64,000 nt of DNA from Locusta migratoria. Lineage: Eukaryota; Arthropoda; Insecta; Orthoptera; Acrididae. How positions within the stretch are numbered: the first letter of the stretch is position 1; each line of letters opens with the position of its first letter. Position numbers and translations under genes: made by a program. This document shows, piece by piece, positions 1 to 10,964 of this stretch. The notes below the pieces were generated by a model. It did no database searches, was not told the DNA's origin, and saw nothing but the letters and a program-made list of their open reading frames with translations. The stretch lies in contig CM048744.1 of assembly GCA_026315105.1 (NCBI GenBank), forward strand, positions 313,169,270 to 313,233,269, given 5' to 3'.

Positions 1-11
1 CTCTCTCTCTT

Positions 12-42
<31 letters not shown>

Positions 43-69
43 GTCTCACACACACACACACACACTCTC
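1..69. repeat. CT/CA microsatellite
   Basis: The window opens in a (CT)n tract that passes into (CA)n. It is simple-sequence DNA with no coding content. Confidence 0.95.
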
Positions 70-71
70 TT

Positions 72-371
72 TGTTTTGGTTCCTTGGGTGTGAATTTTGC
101 TTGTACACTTATAAGGTGCTTTTTATTGTTTATTCTAATGATTTTCAGGGGATTGGTTTGTGATTATGTTCTCTTTGGTATTAAGGAAATGTTGATAGGT
201 TTGTTCCATATTTCCAGGCACTAATGTGTTCTTAGTATCTCACATCAAACATTCTGCTGCTTTGTCCTATATATATCTTATTTCACAAGTGCTACTTTTA
301 ATTGGCATCCACAAGCTTCTTGGCATAAGTCTGTGTCTTTTGTTAGGTTTGGGGTGAATTTTGTAATAGAA
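72..371 (-). pseudogene. Penelope-like element fragment, GIY-YIG end
   Basis: On the minus strand this decodes, with stops, to the motif seen in PLE GIY-YIG endonucleases (a YIG..S.R-like stretch near 260-300). It resembles the better copy at 11448-11732. The reading continues in DNA at 1747-2230, and the two parts are separated by the insertion at 372-1746. It is heavily decayed and cannot encode protein. Confidence 0.6.
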
Positions 372-1746
372 CTAGCTGAACCCCCGTTGCTTCGCATGCG
401 TAGGCTGGTTGGTCTGCACCAGTCGTTTCTTTTTAATCCTGATGAAGAATCCATATCTTAAGTTTCGTAGTTCTAGTTTGAAATTTGAGTTAACAACACC
501 ATATTTTTGAAAATCAATTTTTGCATCTCGTATTTCACTCACTTATTGGTCGAATTTTCAAAAATACCGAAACACGTGTCTTTTAAATTTGAACCCCGAA
601 TACAAATCCGAAAATTTGTAGTTCTAACTTCAAAATTGCCTAAATAGCAACAGACTTTCGAAAAACATCCCCTCTCCAATTTAACCCCTTTGATGGTTGA
701 ATTTCCAAAAATACCGAAACACGTATTTTTTAAATCATAACGAACAATACAAATACCAATTTTGCAGCTGTAGCTTCAAAATTGTCTTGACAACAAAGTT
801 TTTTCGAAAAGAATTTTTGATCCCCTCTTTTACCCCCTTAGTTTTTGAATTTCCAAAAATACCGAAACTCGTGTCTTTTTAATCCTGATCAAGAGTCCAT
901 ATCCTAAGTTTCGTAGTTGTAGCTTGAAATTTGAGTTAACAACGACATATTTTTGAAAATCAAATTTTTGTGTCCTCTATTATACCCTCTTATTGGTTGA
1001 ATTTCAAAAAACGCCGAAACACGTGTGTTTTAAATTCGAACCCCGAATTCAAATCCGAACATTTGTAGTTCTAAATTCAAAATTGCCTAAATAGCAACAT
1101 ATTTTCGAAAAACACCCCTCTCCAATTTAACCCCGTTGAATATCCAAAAATACCGAAACACGTATTTTTTAACGTCTAACCAACTATAGAAATATCAATT
1201 TTTGCTGCTCTAGCTTCAAAATTGTATCAATAGCAACGCATTTCTAAATAGAATTTTTGATCCTCTATTTAACCTTCTTACTTGTTGAATTTCCAAAAAT
1301 ACTAAAAATCATGGATTTTTAACTATGACCAAGATTCCATATCTGAAGTTTCGTAGTTGTAGCTGAAAATTTGAGTTAACAGCAACATATTTTTGAAAAT
1401 CAATTTTTTGCGTCACCTATTTTACCTCCTTATTTGTAGAATTTCAAAAAATGCCGAAACACGTGTCTTTTAAATTTGAATTCTGAATTAAAATCAGAAA
1501 TTTTGCAGTTCTAGCTTCAAAATTACCTAAATAGCAACGTATTTTCAAAAAACGTTTCATCCCCTATTTCACCCCCTTACGGACGGAATATCGTAAAATC
1601 TCTTCTTAAATAACGCCTACAGAGTAAGATCAACACCCTCCACAAGTTTCTCTCTTCAGTGGTTTGGTCTGGGCGATGATGAGTCAGTCAGTCAGTCAAT
1701 CAGTCAGTCAGTCAGTCAATCGGGACACTTCCTTTTATATATAGAG
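372..1746. mobile_element. 1.37-kb noncoding element made of ~148-bp tandem monomers
   Basis: The phrase AAAAATACCGAAACACGTRT recurs near 553, 705, 853, 1005, 1144, 1292 and 1444, a spacing of about 140-152 bp. The monomers fall into three types that repeat in order, giving a higher-order unit of about 445 bp. The element begins near CTAGCTGAACCCCCGTTGC and ends in a (GTCA)n-rich run plus TATATATAGAG. It interrupts a PLE at TTTGTAATAGAA/TTATCTG. The uninterrupted arrangement is present in the PLE copy at about 5811-5835 (other strand), so this is an insertion. No open reading frame of note. The superfamily is unknown. Confidence 0.75.
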
Positions 1747-2230
1747 ATTATCTGTTGTCTATGCTATTTTTTGCTATTTTTATTGCCTTTTTTAAAATGT
1801 TGGTTATTTTATGTGCAAATATGTGTATATATGTCATTCTGTACCGTCTTGTGCCTTCTCTTATTCTTATTATTATTTGTTACTCTGCATAGGTTTTATA
1901 CTGTAGTATTGTGTATGGATCTTTTGGTTGTATTATTTGATTTTGAGTTTTCATTTTTATTTAGTTGTTTAGCTTTGTCATTCTTGTACCCATTGTTTTT
2001 GGCTCTCTGCATTATTATATCAGGTACTTTTACAGTTTTTTGAGTGGTTTTTGCATTGTGTCTATGAAGCATGTGTTCGAGTACAGCTGGCTTCTGGCTG
2101 TTGGAAGATTGGAGGAGAATAATGTTTCTTATGATGTTATCTTTCAGTTACGAAATTTATATATTTTTTTTAACTTTGTTGGTGTTTGTATGTGGTTATC
2201 AGTTTTGGTTTGAGGTTCATCTATTAAGCA
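1747..2230 (-). pseudogene. Penelope-like element fragment, continuation
   Basis: The minus strand matches the degraded PLE DNA of 5600-5820 (for example the segment corresponding to ..ACCATCTTCTGCTTTCTCTTATT..). It is the upstream part of the same PLE copy that ends at 72-371. Reading frames on the plus strand here are low-complexity Phe/Leu-rich shadows and are not genes. Confidence 0.55.
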
Positions 2231-2261
2231 GAGGCTGTCATCAATAAATCTGTAGCAGTAT

Positions 2262-2380
2262 ATTAGATTAAATTACATTGGATTGACAATTGTTCCATAG
2301 ATCATGAATACAAGATTTCATAAAAATGTGTAACATGTCATTTTAGTAAAAGATAACATTACATGACATACAATTACTAA
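2262..2380 (-). repeat. Dispersed repeat, LINE-like tail
   Basis: Contains GATTAGATTAAATTACATTG followed by TTCCATAGATCATGAATAC. The same order occurs at 4843-4965. On the minus strand it reads as a 3' UTR ending in an (AATCT)n-like tail, as expected of a non-LTR retrotransposon end. No coding part is present. Confidence 0.45.
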
Positions 2381-2429
2381 TTTCTATGTATAAATTCATC
2401 CGTTCAGTAGGATTTGTCATTCAAAAACT

Positions 2430-3141
2430 CGTTCGATTTGTTTGCACTAAGCAAAGAAAACTATAAGAAAGAATTAAAAATAACACAACTTATAGCTAGA
2501 AACAATGGTTATAACACCCAAACACTGGGAAGACTCAACCTAAAAAAATCAAAATCCAACTAATGAGAAATTGTAAGAAGCATAAAAACCAAACACCAAA
2601 AAATCCCACAAACACAGACAAAGCAACACACATGGATTCACAAAACAGCAATAATAAATGGTACACTCTAACATTCAGAAATAAATCAACACACAAAATA
2701 GCAAACATACTAAAGAAACAAGGTTTGCAAATTACCTACAGAACAAGAAACACACTCCTGTCACATTTGCAAACAACAGATAAACCAGGCAAATATGAAG
2801 AGGCAGGTATATACCAGTTGGATTGCTAATCAGTATATCTGGGTATGACAGGCAGAAACTTCAAAACCAGATATAAAGAACATATAAGAAGCTAGAAGTA
2901 TGAAAATAGCCATGACACCTATGCAGAACACCTGATAGAACACAGAAATTAACCACCCAACATGGAACAAGAAATGAAATTTAACAGAATAAATCATTGT
3001 GACAGAAAACTTCTGACACTACACGAAAATTTCCACGTACAAAGAGCCATGGCAATGTATAAGAAAGTGATTAATGATCAGAACAACATAAGCAACAATT
3101 CACTGATCAAGCTGGCCATAAAAACAGTAATGACACATTAA
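2430..3141 (+). pseudogene. Penelope-like element, connector and GIY-YIG endonuclease, decayed
   Basis: An open stretch at 2563-2829 ends in KYEEAGIYQLDC, the start of a GIY-YIG domain. After a stop, the same frame gives YLGMTGRNFKTRYKEHIR, the second half of the motif, then a basic C-terminal part up to about 3141. PLEs encode a reverse transcriptase plus a C-terminal GIY-YIG endonuclease. Only the C-terminal portion survives here, broken by in-frame stops near 2827 and 2895. It is followed by a tail with a hammerhead-like core at 3567. Confidence 0.75.
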
Positions 3142-3566
3142 ATGCCCTCCCTCATCCTTTCTCTCTCTCCACTCCCCGCCTTTTTATACTCAGAGGTACA
3201 AGTACCACAAACAAAAGACAGTTGGCAACACTACACATAGTAAAAAACCTCTCACAAATGGGTACACAGTGAAGTGATAATATAAATGTGTTCATCAAGA
3301 ACCAAAATATACACCCACCTGTATAACACGCAAAAAGATTCATGAAGACACACATGGAGTAACACAAAAAACCGTAAGTAATACTGAAAAATTAAATTAA
3401 CTGCGCAAAAGCTTGTGCTGCAGAAGTTCTTTCTAACCTAGTAGGTCAACACTTAAGGAATTGTAAGACAGCAAAGATTGATAACTGTCATACTGTAAAA
3501 CATTGCAAACTAATATTTATAATTGTACTCCAATATTATACGAAAAGCAAACATTATTACAGGCCG

Positions 3567-3597
3567 CTGATGATGCTTCACAACAAAAAACGCGAAA
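3567..3597 (+). ncRNA. Degenerate hammerhead-ribozyme-like core
   Basis: CTGATGA at 3567-3573 and GAAA at 3594-3597 have the order of the two hammerhead boxes, and the site lies about 430 bp downstream of the PLE endonuclease. The intervening stem II pairs only weakly, so this is probably inactive. Compare the better cores at 7244, 10965 and 26887. Confidence 0.3.
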
Positions 3598-3689
3598 TGC
3601 TTACTGCTCAAAACAGCCTTTCATTTAGTTGCAATAGACGGTAATACACCTCAATTTATTACTGATGGTGTTGCAAGTTCTAGTTGTGT

Positions 3690-4010
3690 TGTATATATAA
3701 TTAATTACATACTCATCACAATAGATACATACTCATCATTATAGATGGCTCTCACACTAAAACTGAAATACTACATATTGACATCAACATAGTCCTTAAA
3801 ATTATAAAATCCATAATTGAAAGAGAACAAGGAAACAAAATTAACTTTCTGAATATAATGATTATAAAACAACAAACATATGTTTGAGAATTGCCGCCAG
3901 CTTACAGCATTGGACATTATTATCCCACAGTCCTTCAACTACCCAGAAACAAGCCACATTTTGACACATGCTCCATCAACTCAGTACAATACCACTCACA
4001 AACAATATAC
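3690..4010 (+). pseudogene. Penelope-like element, reverse transcriptase fragment
   Basis: This segment is about 90 percent identical by eye to 5280-5560, including ATTATAAAACAACAAACATATG. In that copy the frame continues into the PLE endonuclease. It decodes to pieces of the RT thumb region (NFLNIMIIKQQ-like). Stops and small indels disable it. Confidence 0.6.
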
Positions 4011-4013
4011 ATA

Positions 4014-4776
4014 TGCTCTTGTTTTGGAGAGTGAAGGGATTTGATTTTGAATTTTAATCACTTTTATGAGCTGCAAACTTTGCTTTTTTAGCACTAGGTC
4101 AACGGTTTTTAATATATAAATTTATATATTTAGTTACAAGATTATTACATTTGCGTCTGCTGTTGAACTTTATGTGTAGCATATTTGTATGGATTTTCAG
4201 GTGAAGTCTTCTGAATTTTCGGTATAAACCACCTGAAAATCCTTGGCATAGCTCAATTGTGTAGGCATCTTCAACACCAAATGCTGCATTACTTGTTTTT
4301 GGAATTGAAACCGTCATATCCTGCTGTATTTAATTTACCTAAACGTGTTTCGGCTTTCTTTTTATGTGAAGGCTACATCATGTGAATCATTTACCTCGTG
4401 CAAGTCTTTCAATTGGACGTCACTTCGGTGACTTGCATGTTCCTTGCCTACCCCAGTTATTCATCAGTGGGTTCTAGAAATTACATTTTTCTATTTAGTT
4501 GTAGTAATTATTGATTTAAACAGTTCACATCTTTTTAATAATATATAACAGGTTACTTAAAGTTAATTGTCTTTCGAATTTTGCTGTTCTTTCCTTATGG
4601 TCACAGACAGATGTTGCACAATACCTTCCCTATATTTAATTTTTTGTGCATTTTCTTACTTTTTGAACATGTTAGTTATTTCACTCTCAGTATTACCACT
4701 GCAAAAACTTTTTTCATAATTAATTTGTTTTATATAAGTAGCTAAAGTAACAGTGTGTAGTCAACATACATACTGT
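4014..4776. other. No recognisable gene
   Basis: AT-rich DNA. The only suggestive item is a GTGTTTCGGC stretch near 4348 that resembles box 2 of the hammerhead-like cores, without a matching box 1. I see no supported coding region. Confidence 0.6.
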
Positions 4777-4965
4777 GTGTGTGTGTGTGTGTGTGTGTCT
4801 GTGTGTGTGTATGGATGGAGTAACAAAATTACAAACATTAGAGATTAGATTAGATTAGATTAATACTTTTTCCATAGATCATGAATACGATACTTCGTAA
4901 TGATGTGGAACGTGTCAGTTAAATGAAGTGTGTGTATACATAATATTACATGACACTCAATATTT
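4777..4965 (-). repeat. GT microsatellite and second copy of the 2262 dispersed repeat
   Basis: A (GT)n run at about 4777-4811 is followed by (GATTA)n and TTCCATAGATCATGAATACG, then ACGTGTCAGTTAAATGAAG. This matches 2262-2380 in order and orientation. It is probably a truncated LINE end. Confidence 0.5.
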
Positions 4966-5274
4966 GAATATATTTTTTTTTTCATTTGAAATAAAAAACA
5001 TGGCTTCCCACACACCAGTATCAGAAACAACTGACACCACAGAAAAATCTAAAAACACACAGCAGCTCCCAGATGAAGAGAATAAGGAAATATTTTATTA
5101 TAGCTCATAACAGAACAAAACTACTTCTGGTTGTATAATGAATTTTATGTACAAGGAGGTTTTTTAACAATTGTATCCCTAATTTTAGATCCATTAACGA
5201 ATATTTTTAGAACCACATTGAACAGGTAAATTTTCATGAAATAATAACAAAAGAATGGAACATGATATAATGAT

Positions 5275-6175
5275 TCAGATATATGAATTACATACTCATC
5301 ATGATAGATGACTCTCACACTAAAATTGAAATACTACATATAGACATCAACACAGTCCTTAAAATTATAAAATCCATAATTTAAAGAGAACAAGGTAACA
5401 AAATTAACTTTCTGAATATAATGATTATAAAACAACAAACATATGTTACATTACAGCATTGGACATTATTATCCCACAGTTCTCCAACTACCCAGAAACA
5501 AGCCACATTTTGCCACATGCTCTATCGAGTCAGTACAATACCACTCAAAAATATGATAAGGAATTGTACATCATAATAAGATAACTGAATACAATGGGTA
5601 CAACAATGATATAGTTACAAAGCTAAACAAAAATAAAAATACAAAATCTGAGACATAAAACAGTACCACCCACAATAAAAACACCATATATTATAGTACA
5701 ACAATTACCCAGAATAACAAACAATAATAATAAGAGAAAGCAGAAGATGGTACACAATGACATACAGACACAAATTCTCACATACAATAACTTACATTTT
5801 CAAAAGCAGGGCATAACAGATAATTCTATTACAAAATACACCTCAAAACTGTCAAAACACACAGACATGCCCAAGAACGCTGGAATAAACAAATTCAATG
5901 TAACACTTGTGATGACAGATACATAGAAAAAAGTAGCAGAACGTTTGATATCACTATAAGAGACCGGGAAGTATGGAGCAAACCATTTCGCATTTACTGA
6001 ACTACCAAGAGAACACTATTAAAAATCAATGTCGAGGGAAGAAGAAAGAAAGAAAGCCTTTTGGTATTGGATTAGATTATAACATCCAAAAAATAAAGCA
6101 GAGAGAGAGCTTACTTCATTTTTTCTGTACAGACAAACGCATACATCTATTGTGTATAGTCATCATACACAGCGT
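5275..6175 (+). pseudogene. Penelope-like element, RT end through GIY-YIG
   Basis: Begins with RT thumb DNA shared with 3690-4010. It continues through a Lys/Asn/Gln-rich connector and reaches a GIY-YIG remnant near 5885-5955 (NTCDDRYI..SSRTFDI in one frame). The small frame at 5973-6182 is the decayed C-terminus. Several frameshifts and stops are present. This copy preserves the uninterrupted site at about 5811-5835 that corresponds to the insertion point of the 372-1746 element. Confidence 0.65.
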
Positions 6176-6179
6176 TAAG

Positions 6180-6770
6180 TAACCAACATATACAAAACAA
6201 ACGAGTTATGTTTATATTTGCAAAATGGACCTGAAAGCACTAGACAAATGACAATTTTTAATGTGAAAAATTATGTGAAGTGACGTGTTACTTAAAGGAC
6301 ATAAGGAATATTGTTTCTCTTCAGTGAGTGAACATGTTTCATATAGTCCTCATTTTAATAATTATATAAGTTAGTTCAAAAAAGGATCTTTAATTCTGTT
6401 GCTTGTAGGAAGAATTGGCAATATGTTTTACCTGACCACCTGTAAAAACGATAATCATCACATAAATATTGGTGGTTTAAAGTTATGTTATCTTTAGTAC
6501 TACATGTGTAAAAGGAATAGAGAAAGTCATTCTATTGTTAAAATTAGTGTTTGCTTTCATCTAGAATTGAGAAAACTGTTGTAATGTAATGATGAAAAAT
6601 TGACTTCCTACATAGAGTCTCATGAATAATTATTATATGCTGATTTCAAACCGCAATACGACAGAGCTAGGAATATGCGTTGTCTTTGTTATTCAAAGAC
6701 CTGGGAAAATAACTATTTATATGCAATTTGCACGCTTGCTAACGTAATTGTCTGCATCATAACATGTGGG
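6180..6770. other. No recognisable gene
   Basis: AT-rich sequence. No domain, splice-bounded exon or repeat copy could be supported. Confidence 0.6.
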
Positions 6771-6789
6771 CTTTCACGACAGGCGTTTT

Positions 6790-6989
6790 CATCAGTAAAA
6801 ACTTCCAGGCTAAATTGCTTTGATCGATCGGTGAAAATTCTTCACCCTGACGTTTCATTGTGAACTGCGGACATCTTCAGGTCATTGACTCACCTTAGAA
6901 GATGTTGTCCGCAGTTGGCAGCGAAACGTCAGGAGGGAGAAGTTTCATTGATCGACCACAGCAACTCAGCCCAGAAGTTTTTATTGATG
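6790..6989. repeat. Imperfect palindrome with paired hammerhead-like boxes
   Basis: Arms 6790-6884 and 6896-6989 are inverted copies joined by about 11 bp. Read outward, each arm carries a CTGAAGATG-like box, TCCGCAGTT, then GAAACGTC. The right arm can form a short stem (GTTG with CAGC) directly before GAAAC, the layout of a hammerhead core, but its box 1 is mutated. Probably two head-to-head tails of a PLE or retrozyme-like element. Confidence 0.5.
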
Positions 6990-7149
6990 CAATTAGCTGC
7001 AGTTAGATGTGAACAATCAGTTATGGAAAATTTTCTCTGATTATGTTGTTCAAAAACGAAATTGCAATATTGTCGATACATAATGAAATGAAACATTATG
7101 TTTGAGACTTAACTCACTATCACATAATTGTGACATGAGGCAGGCGACC

Positions 7150-7330
7150 ATGATTAATATTAAATAAAGTCTCCAATAAGCTGCATAAATCGCTGTATTG
7201 ATAAAAGCCATGAAGTGGCTACAATATGACTGTATTTGACACGTTTCGGCCTGGGCCATCATCAGAATCCAGTATACATTAATTACAAGTCCGTCAGTAC
7301 AAATCGTTACATGCAGACTCCAGCTCCTTG
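7150..7330 (-). mobile_element. PLE tail fragment with hammerhead-like core
   Basis: The minus strand reads CTGATGATGGCCCAGGCC then GAAACGTG at 7265-7244: box 1, an unpaired T, a GGCC/GGCC stem and box 2. Downstream sequence (CATATTGTAGCCACTTCATG..) is shared with 10330-10400 on the plus strand. The conserved pieces are those of the terminal repeat of a Penelope-like element. No protein-coding part remains. Confidence 0.55.
7244..7265 (-). ncRNA. Hammerhead-ribozyme-like core
   Basis: Both conserved boxes (CTGATGA and GAAA) are intact and separated by a self-complementary GGCC..GGCC stem. PLEs are known to carry minimal hammerhead ribozymes in their terminal repeats. An extra T sits between box 1 and the stem, as in every other core seen here. 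Stem III is short and was not proved. Confidence 0.5.
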
Positions 7331-7346
7331 GTGTTACGAAAAGAAC

Positions 7347-7377
7347 ATATAACGATTTGTACTGACGTACTTGTAAT
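7347..7377 (+). mobile_element. PLE tail, 5' half of a split copy
   Basis: ACGATTTGTACTGACGTACT matches (inverted) 7291-7310. The copy breaks at 7377 and resumes at 10307 after the hAT-like insertion. Confidence 0.55.
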
Positions 7378-7406
7378 CAGAGGCGCGGACTTTTGAAAAT
7401 CAGTGT

Positions 7407-7611
7407 TCAAAAAAAATGTTCAAATGTTTGTAAAGCTTATGGGACTTAACTACAGGGTCATCAGTCCCTAAACTTACAAACTACTTATGAACTACTGACG
7501 AACTAGGACGGCACAAATATCCATGCCCGAGGGGGGATTCGAACCCCCGACCGTAGTGGCCGTGCTGACCGTGACTGGAGCGCCTCAGTCACCTCGGCCA
7601 CCGCGGCCGGC
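7407..7611 (-). mobile_element. tRNA-derived SINE (family 1)
   Basis: The reverse complement starts GCCGGCCGCGGTGGCCGAGG, contains box B-like GGGTTCGAATCC and ends in poly-A after CATTTGAACATTTTT-like tail DNA. Target-site duplication GAAAATCAGTGT at 7395-7406 and 7612-7623. Small reading frames across it are shadows. Confidence 0.9.
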
Positions 7612-8130
7612 GAAAATCAGTGTGGGTGCTCTATATCACGGTTCACAAATGTTCGGAACCAACCCTCCTGAAAATCATGTTCATGCATTTTTGAATAAGC
7701 AATACTTGATAAAAGTAAGGCATTTCTGTGAAGGCAGTAGTCTGGCCTTTTAAAGATAGAAGGAAGAAGGGGGAGGAAGAAAAGGAAAACATGGCTGCAA
7801 TAAGGACACTAGAATAAAGCGATCTATCTAATTGGTCGAAGTGGATATTTCGTTTTAAGTAACACCCCAAAATTTCTACTCGACCAATGAAATAATTTTT
7901 CACTGGACACTAATCTAATGCATTTTATGCGAGGCTATTCTTTCTGACAAAATCGTTTGGTACAACACCGCCACCAAGGTTTAAAGAAATCTTTGAAATA
8001 TTTTGAGATTTTGAAGCCCGAGATCAAATTTGTTTGGTCAATTCCAAGCAAGAGCTGTATACTTCTACATCTACACACATACTCCACAATTCACCGTAAG
8101 GTGCGTGGCAGAGGGTACACTGTACCACTA

Positions 8131-8715
8131 CTAGGCATTTACTTTCCTATTCCACTCCGAAATAGAACGAGGAAAAAAAGAATGCCTATATGCCTCCGTA
8201 CGAGCCCTAATTTCTCTTATCTTGTCATTGTGATCTTTACGCGAAATGTAAGTAGGCGGCAGCAAGATCGTACTACACTCAGCTTTAAATTCCGGCCCTC
8301 TAAATTTACTCAACAGAAATTCACGAAAAGAACGTCGTCTTTCCTCCAGCGATCCCCAGTTGAGTTGCCGGAGCATTTCCGTGACACTCGCGCATTGATC
8401 CAACCTACCAGTAACAAATCTAGCAGCTCGCCTCTGAACTGCCTCTATGTCTTCCTTTAAACTGATCTGCTGCGGGTCCCAAACACTTGAGCGATACTCA
8501 AGACGTGGTCGTACAAGCGTTTTATACGCGGTCTCCTTTACAGGTGAAGCACATCTTCCCAAAATTCTCCCAATAAACCGAAGTCGGCTGTCCGCCTTAC
8601 TCACAACTGTCCTTACATGTTCGTTGTATTTCATATCGCTCAGCAATGTTACGCCTAGATATTTGAACGACGCGACAGCATCAAGAAGCTCACTACTTAT
8701 GCTGTATTCGAACAT
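8131..8715 (-). pseudogene. LINE reverse transcriptase, thumb and C-terminal part
   Basis: Continues the preceding frame after a shift. FKYLGVTLLSDMKYNEHV lies near residue 18, then the long basic segment with EAVQRRAARFVTG and a C-terminal ISEWNRK motif common to CR1, L2 and Jockey elements. It is over 85 percent like the 53742-54428 copy by eye. Non-functional without the upstream domains. Confidence 0.78.
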
Positions 8716-9475
8716 TATGGGATTGTTGTTTTCTACTCATGCGCATCACCTTACATTTATCTACATTGAGAGCTAGTTGCCATTCTTCGCACCAACTAGA
8801 AATTTTGTCTAAGTCATCCTGTATGCTATTACAGCCAGTTAAAGACGACACCCTCCCATACACCACAGCATCATCAGCAAACAGCCGCAAATTACAACTT
8901 ACTCTGTCCAACAGATCATTTATATAGATAGAAAATAATAGCGGTCCAATCACACTCCCCGGGGGCACGCCTGACGATACACTCGTCTCTGATGAACATT
9001 CGCCGTCGAGAACAACGTGCTGCATTCTATTACTTAGGAAGTCTTCCAGCCAGTAACAAATCTGTGAACCTATTCCATAAGCTCGCATCTTCGTTAGCAG
9101 TCGGCAGTGTGGCACCGTGTCGAACGCCTTTTTGAAGTCGAGAAAAACACAATCCGCCTGTTGCCCTTCATCCATGGCTCGCAAGATGTCATGTGAGAAA
9201 AGGGCAAGCTGAGTTTCACATGAACGATGTTTCCTAAACCCGTGCTGATTCATGGAAAGAAGCTTTTCCGTTTCAAGGAAATTTACTATATTCGAACTGA
9301 GAATATGCTCTAAAGTTCTACATGAAACTGATGTCAACGATATTGGTCTGTAATTGTGTGGGTCAGTTCTCTTTCCTTTATTATACTCGCGAGTCACCTT
9401 CCTTTTTTTCCAATCATTAGGAACTTTGCGCTGAATTACAGATTCACGATAAATGCAAGCTAAGTAAGGGGCCAA
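8693..9475 (-). pseudogene. LINE reverse transcriptase, palm part
   Basis: Encodes the RT fingers and palm of the CR1-like element, which copies its RNA at a nicked target. NYRPISLTSV is near residue 42, VFLDFKKAFDTVPH about 110-125, SSGVPPGSVIGPLLF about 168-182 (normally GVPQGS; the Q is P here) and the catalytic FADDA near 200. The upstream endonuclease is missing, and the frame ends at a shift near 8700 before the C-terminal part. It lies inside the hAT-like element at 7378-10298. It is not a host gene. Confidence 0.8.
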
Positions 9476-9752
9476 TGCCGCAGAATAGTCTTTGTAAAAC
9501 CGAACTGGTATCCATCCGGACCAGCAGACTTTTTCGTATTTAGCTCCCTCAGCTGCTTCTTTACACCGGAAATACCTATTACTATGTCCCCCATTTCGTA
9601 ATTAGTACGTTGATCAAATGATGGTACATTTGTGCGGTCCTCCTGCGTGGAAGATTTCTTAAAGGTTAAATTTAGAATTTCAGCTTTCCGTTTGCTTTCT
9701 TCTATTACTGTCCCGGAATGATCAACGAGTTACTGGACAGTGGGCTTCATCG

Positions 9753-10200
9753 AAACTTTCATCACTTCGAGATAACTTCATGACATCTCTGACAGTATTA
9801 ATATAGTCCAAGGCTTTTTTAACCCTGAGAGAAAAGCATTACTAATTTCAACTGAATCTATAATTTTAATAACGAGGGAAGCGACAAAGATAAATGAATA
9901 TCGATTAACTTTAACAACAGCATCACATTCCTCAACTTTAATTCCTGAAAGAATACAACTGAATGTTCATAAATACGTACACCTGAAAGGTCAAAAGGAC
10001 CGACGTGCTTCAGAATGAATAAAGCTAGTATAGTGGGTAAAACACGGACATTCATTACTACTCACTTGGGGACCCGCGTGCAAAACTGATCATTTCTTTC
10101 ACGAATGAAATATCGTCTTTCGCCTTGGTCACGTTTTGCATTGCCTCCTGAGTCAGAAGGTAGGTTTTTATTTTTCTGATTTTTTAAAAATTTATACAAT
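9753..10200. other. No recognisable gene
   Basis: Body of the hAT-like element outside the LINE. Small frames on the minus strand lack any motif. The subterminal part at about 10220-10290 contains the palindromic GGGTGCTCAGCACCC. Confidence 0.55.
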
Positions 10201-10298
10201 TTTCTTTTCGACTTCAGTTTTACGTGGGTGCTCAGCACCCCCAAAAAATTCTTGACGGGTGCACGAGCCCCGGAGCACTCACGGAGTTGGCGCCCTTG

Positions 10299-10440
10299 CT
10301 TATAATTAATGTCTACTGGATTCTGATGATGGTCTAGTCATATTGTAACAACTTTATGACTTTTATTAATACATCGACCTATGCAGCTTATTGCAGACTC
10401 GCCACACCATCGTAATGGCCAACTTTCAGATAGTCGGCTA
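10299..10440 (+). mobile_element. PLE tail, 3' half of split copy
   Basis: Resumes the PLE tail after the hAT-like insertion. TGGATTCTGATGATGG (box 1) is followed directly by CATATTGTAACAAC. The stem and box 2 present at 7244-7265 are deleted, so this hammerhead-like core is broken. Confidence 0.5.
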
Positions 10441-10900
10441 TCCTCAGTAGACTTTGACCATAAAGATTGGTAGACTGGGTATAAAATTATTTTCGTGGCA
10501 CTAACGTCTCTACAACTATACCATATGACTATTTACAGAGCAATAATATTGTTGTATTATTGCTGTATACAGCTGTGCTTATGATTATGCAGAGAGATTT
10601 GTGGAGGGGAATACCATTGACTTTTAGGTACAAGTATTATTAATTTAAAATAGTGACATTTCGTGAAAACTATTAAACTGTTGCTTATAAATGTTTGCCA
10701 ACAGTCAGGTGGTTGTATGTCACAACAATACCATGTTAATAGCTGTGCTACTGTTGATCCAGTCTGTTAGTATCTTTGATCGAAGGTTGTAGACCACTTA
10801 CGAGATCGTGAATCCTTGATGTAACTACAGTTTGCGCAAACTACCCAATCTACTCTAAGCGAGCAACCCTCTGCCGTAAGAAAGACACTTGTACTGTACA
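10441..10900. other. No recognisable gene
   Basis: AT-rich, no repeat copy within the window and no coding signal that I can support. Confidence 0.55.
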
Positions 10901-10964
10901 ATACCACAAGAATTATAACTTATTTTAACACTGCTTTAAACTTTATTAACTCACTATAAGCTTA

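Larger units (their letters stand above)
8058..9752 (-). mobile_element. CR1-like LINE, 5'-truncated
   Basis: A non-LTR retrotransposon whose 3' end (minus strand) is the ..CGTGGCAGAGGGTACACTG.. tail at 8058-8125. Its reverse transcriptase reads from about 9700 down to 8131. It is a close paralogue of 53773-55925. Similarity stops near 9752, where the 5' side is lost. No target-site duplication was identified with confidence. Confidence 0.8.
7378..10298. mobile_element. hAT-like element carrying nested SINE and LINE
   Basis: Starts CAGAGGCGCG and ends GGCGCCCTTG, imperfect terminal inverted repeats of the CAG-starting hAT type. It is flanked by CTTGTAAT (7370-7377) and CTTATAAT (10299-10306), 7 of 8 matching, the 8-bp duplication typical of hAT. 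It lies inside a PLE tail whose two halves rejoin when it is removed. No transposase of its own was found. It carries the SINE at 7407 and the LINE at 8058. 7630-8050 and 9753-10200 hold no recognisable gene. Confidence 0.65.

Noticed and set aside
1771..2213. Two open frames rich in Phe, Leu and Val resembling membrane segments
   Set aside because: They lie antisense to PLE DNA that matches 5600-5820. The hydrophobic look comes from T-rich complement of Lys/Asn codons.
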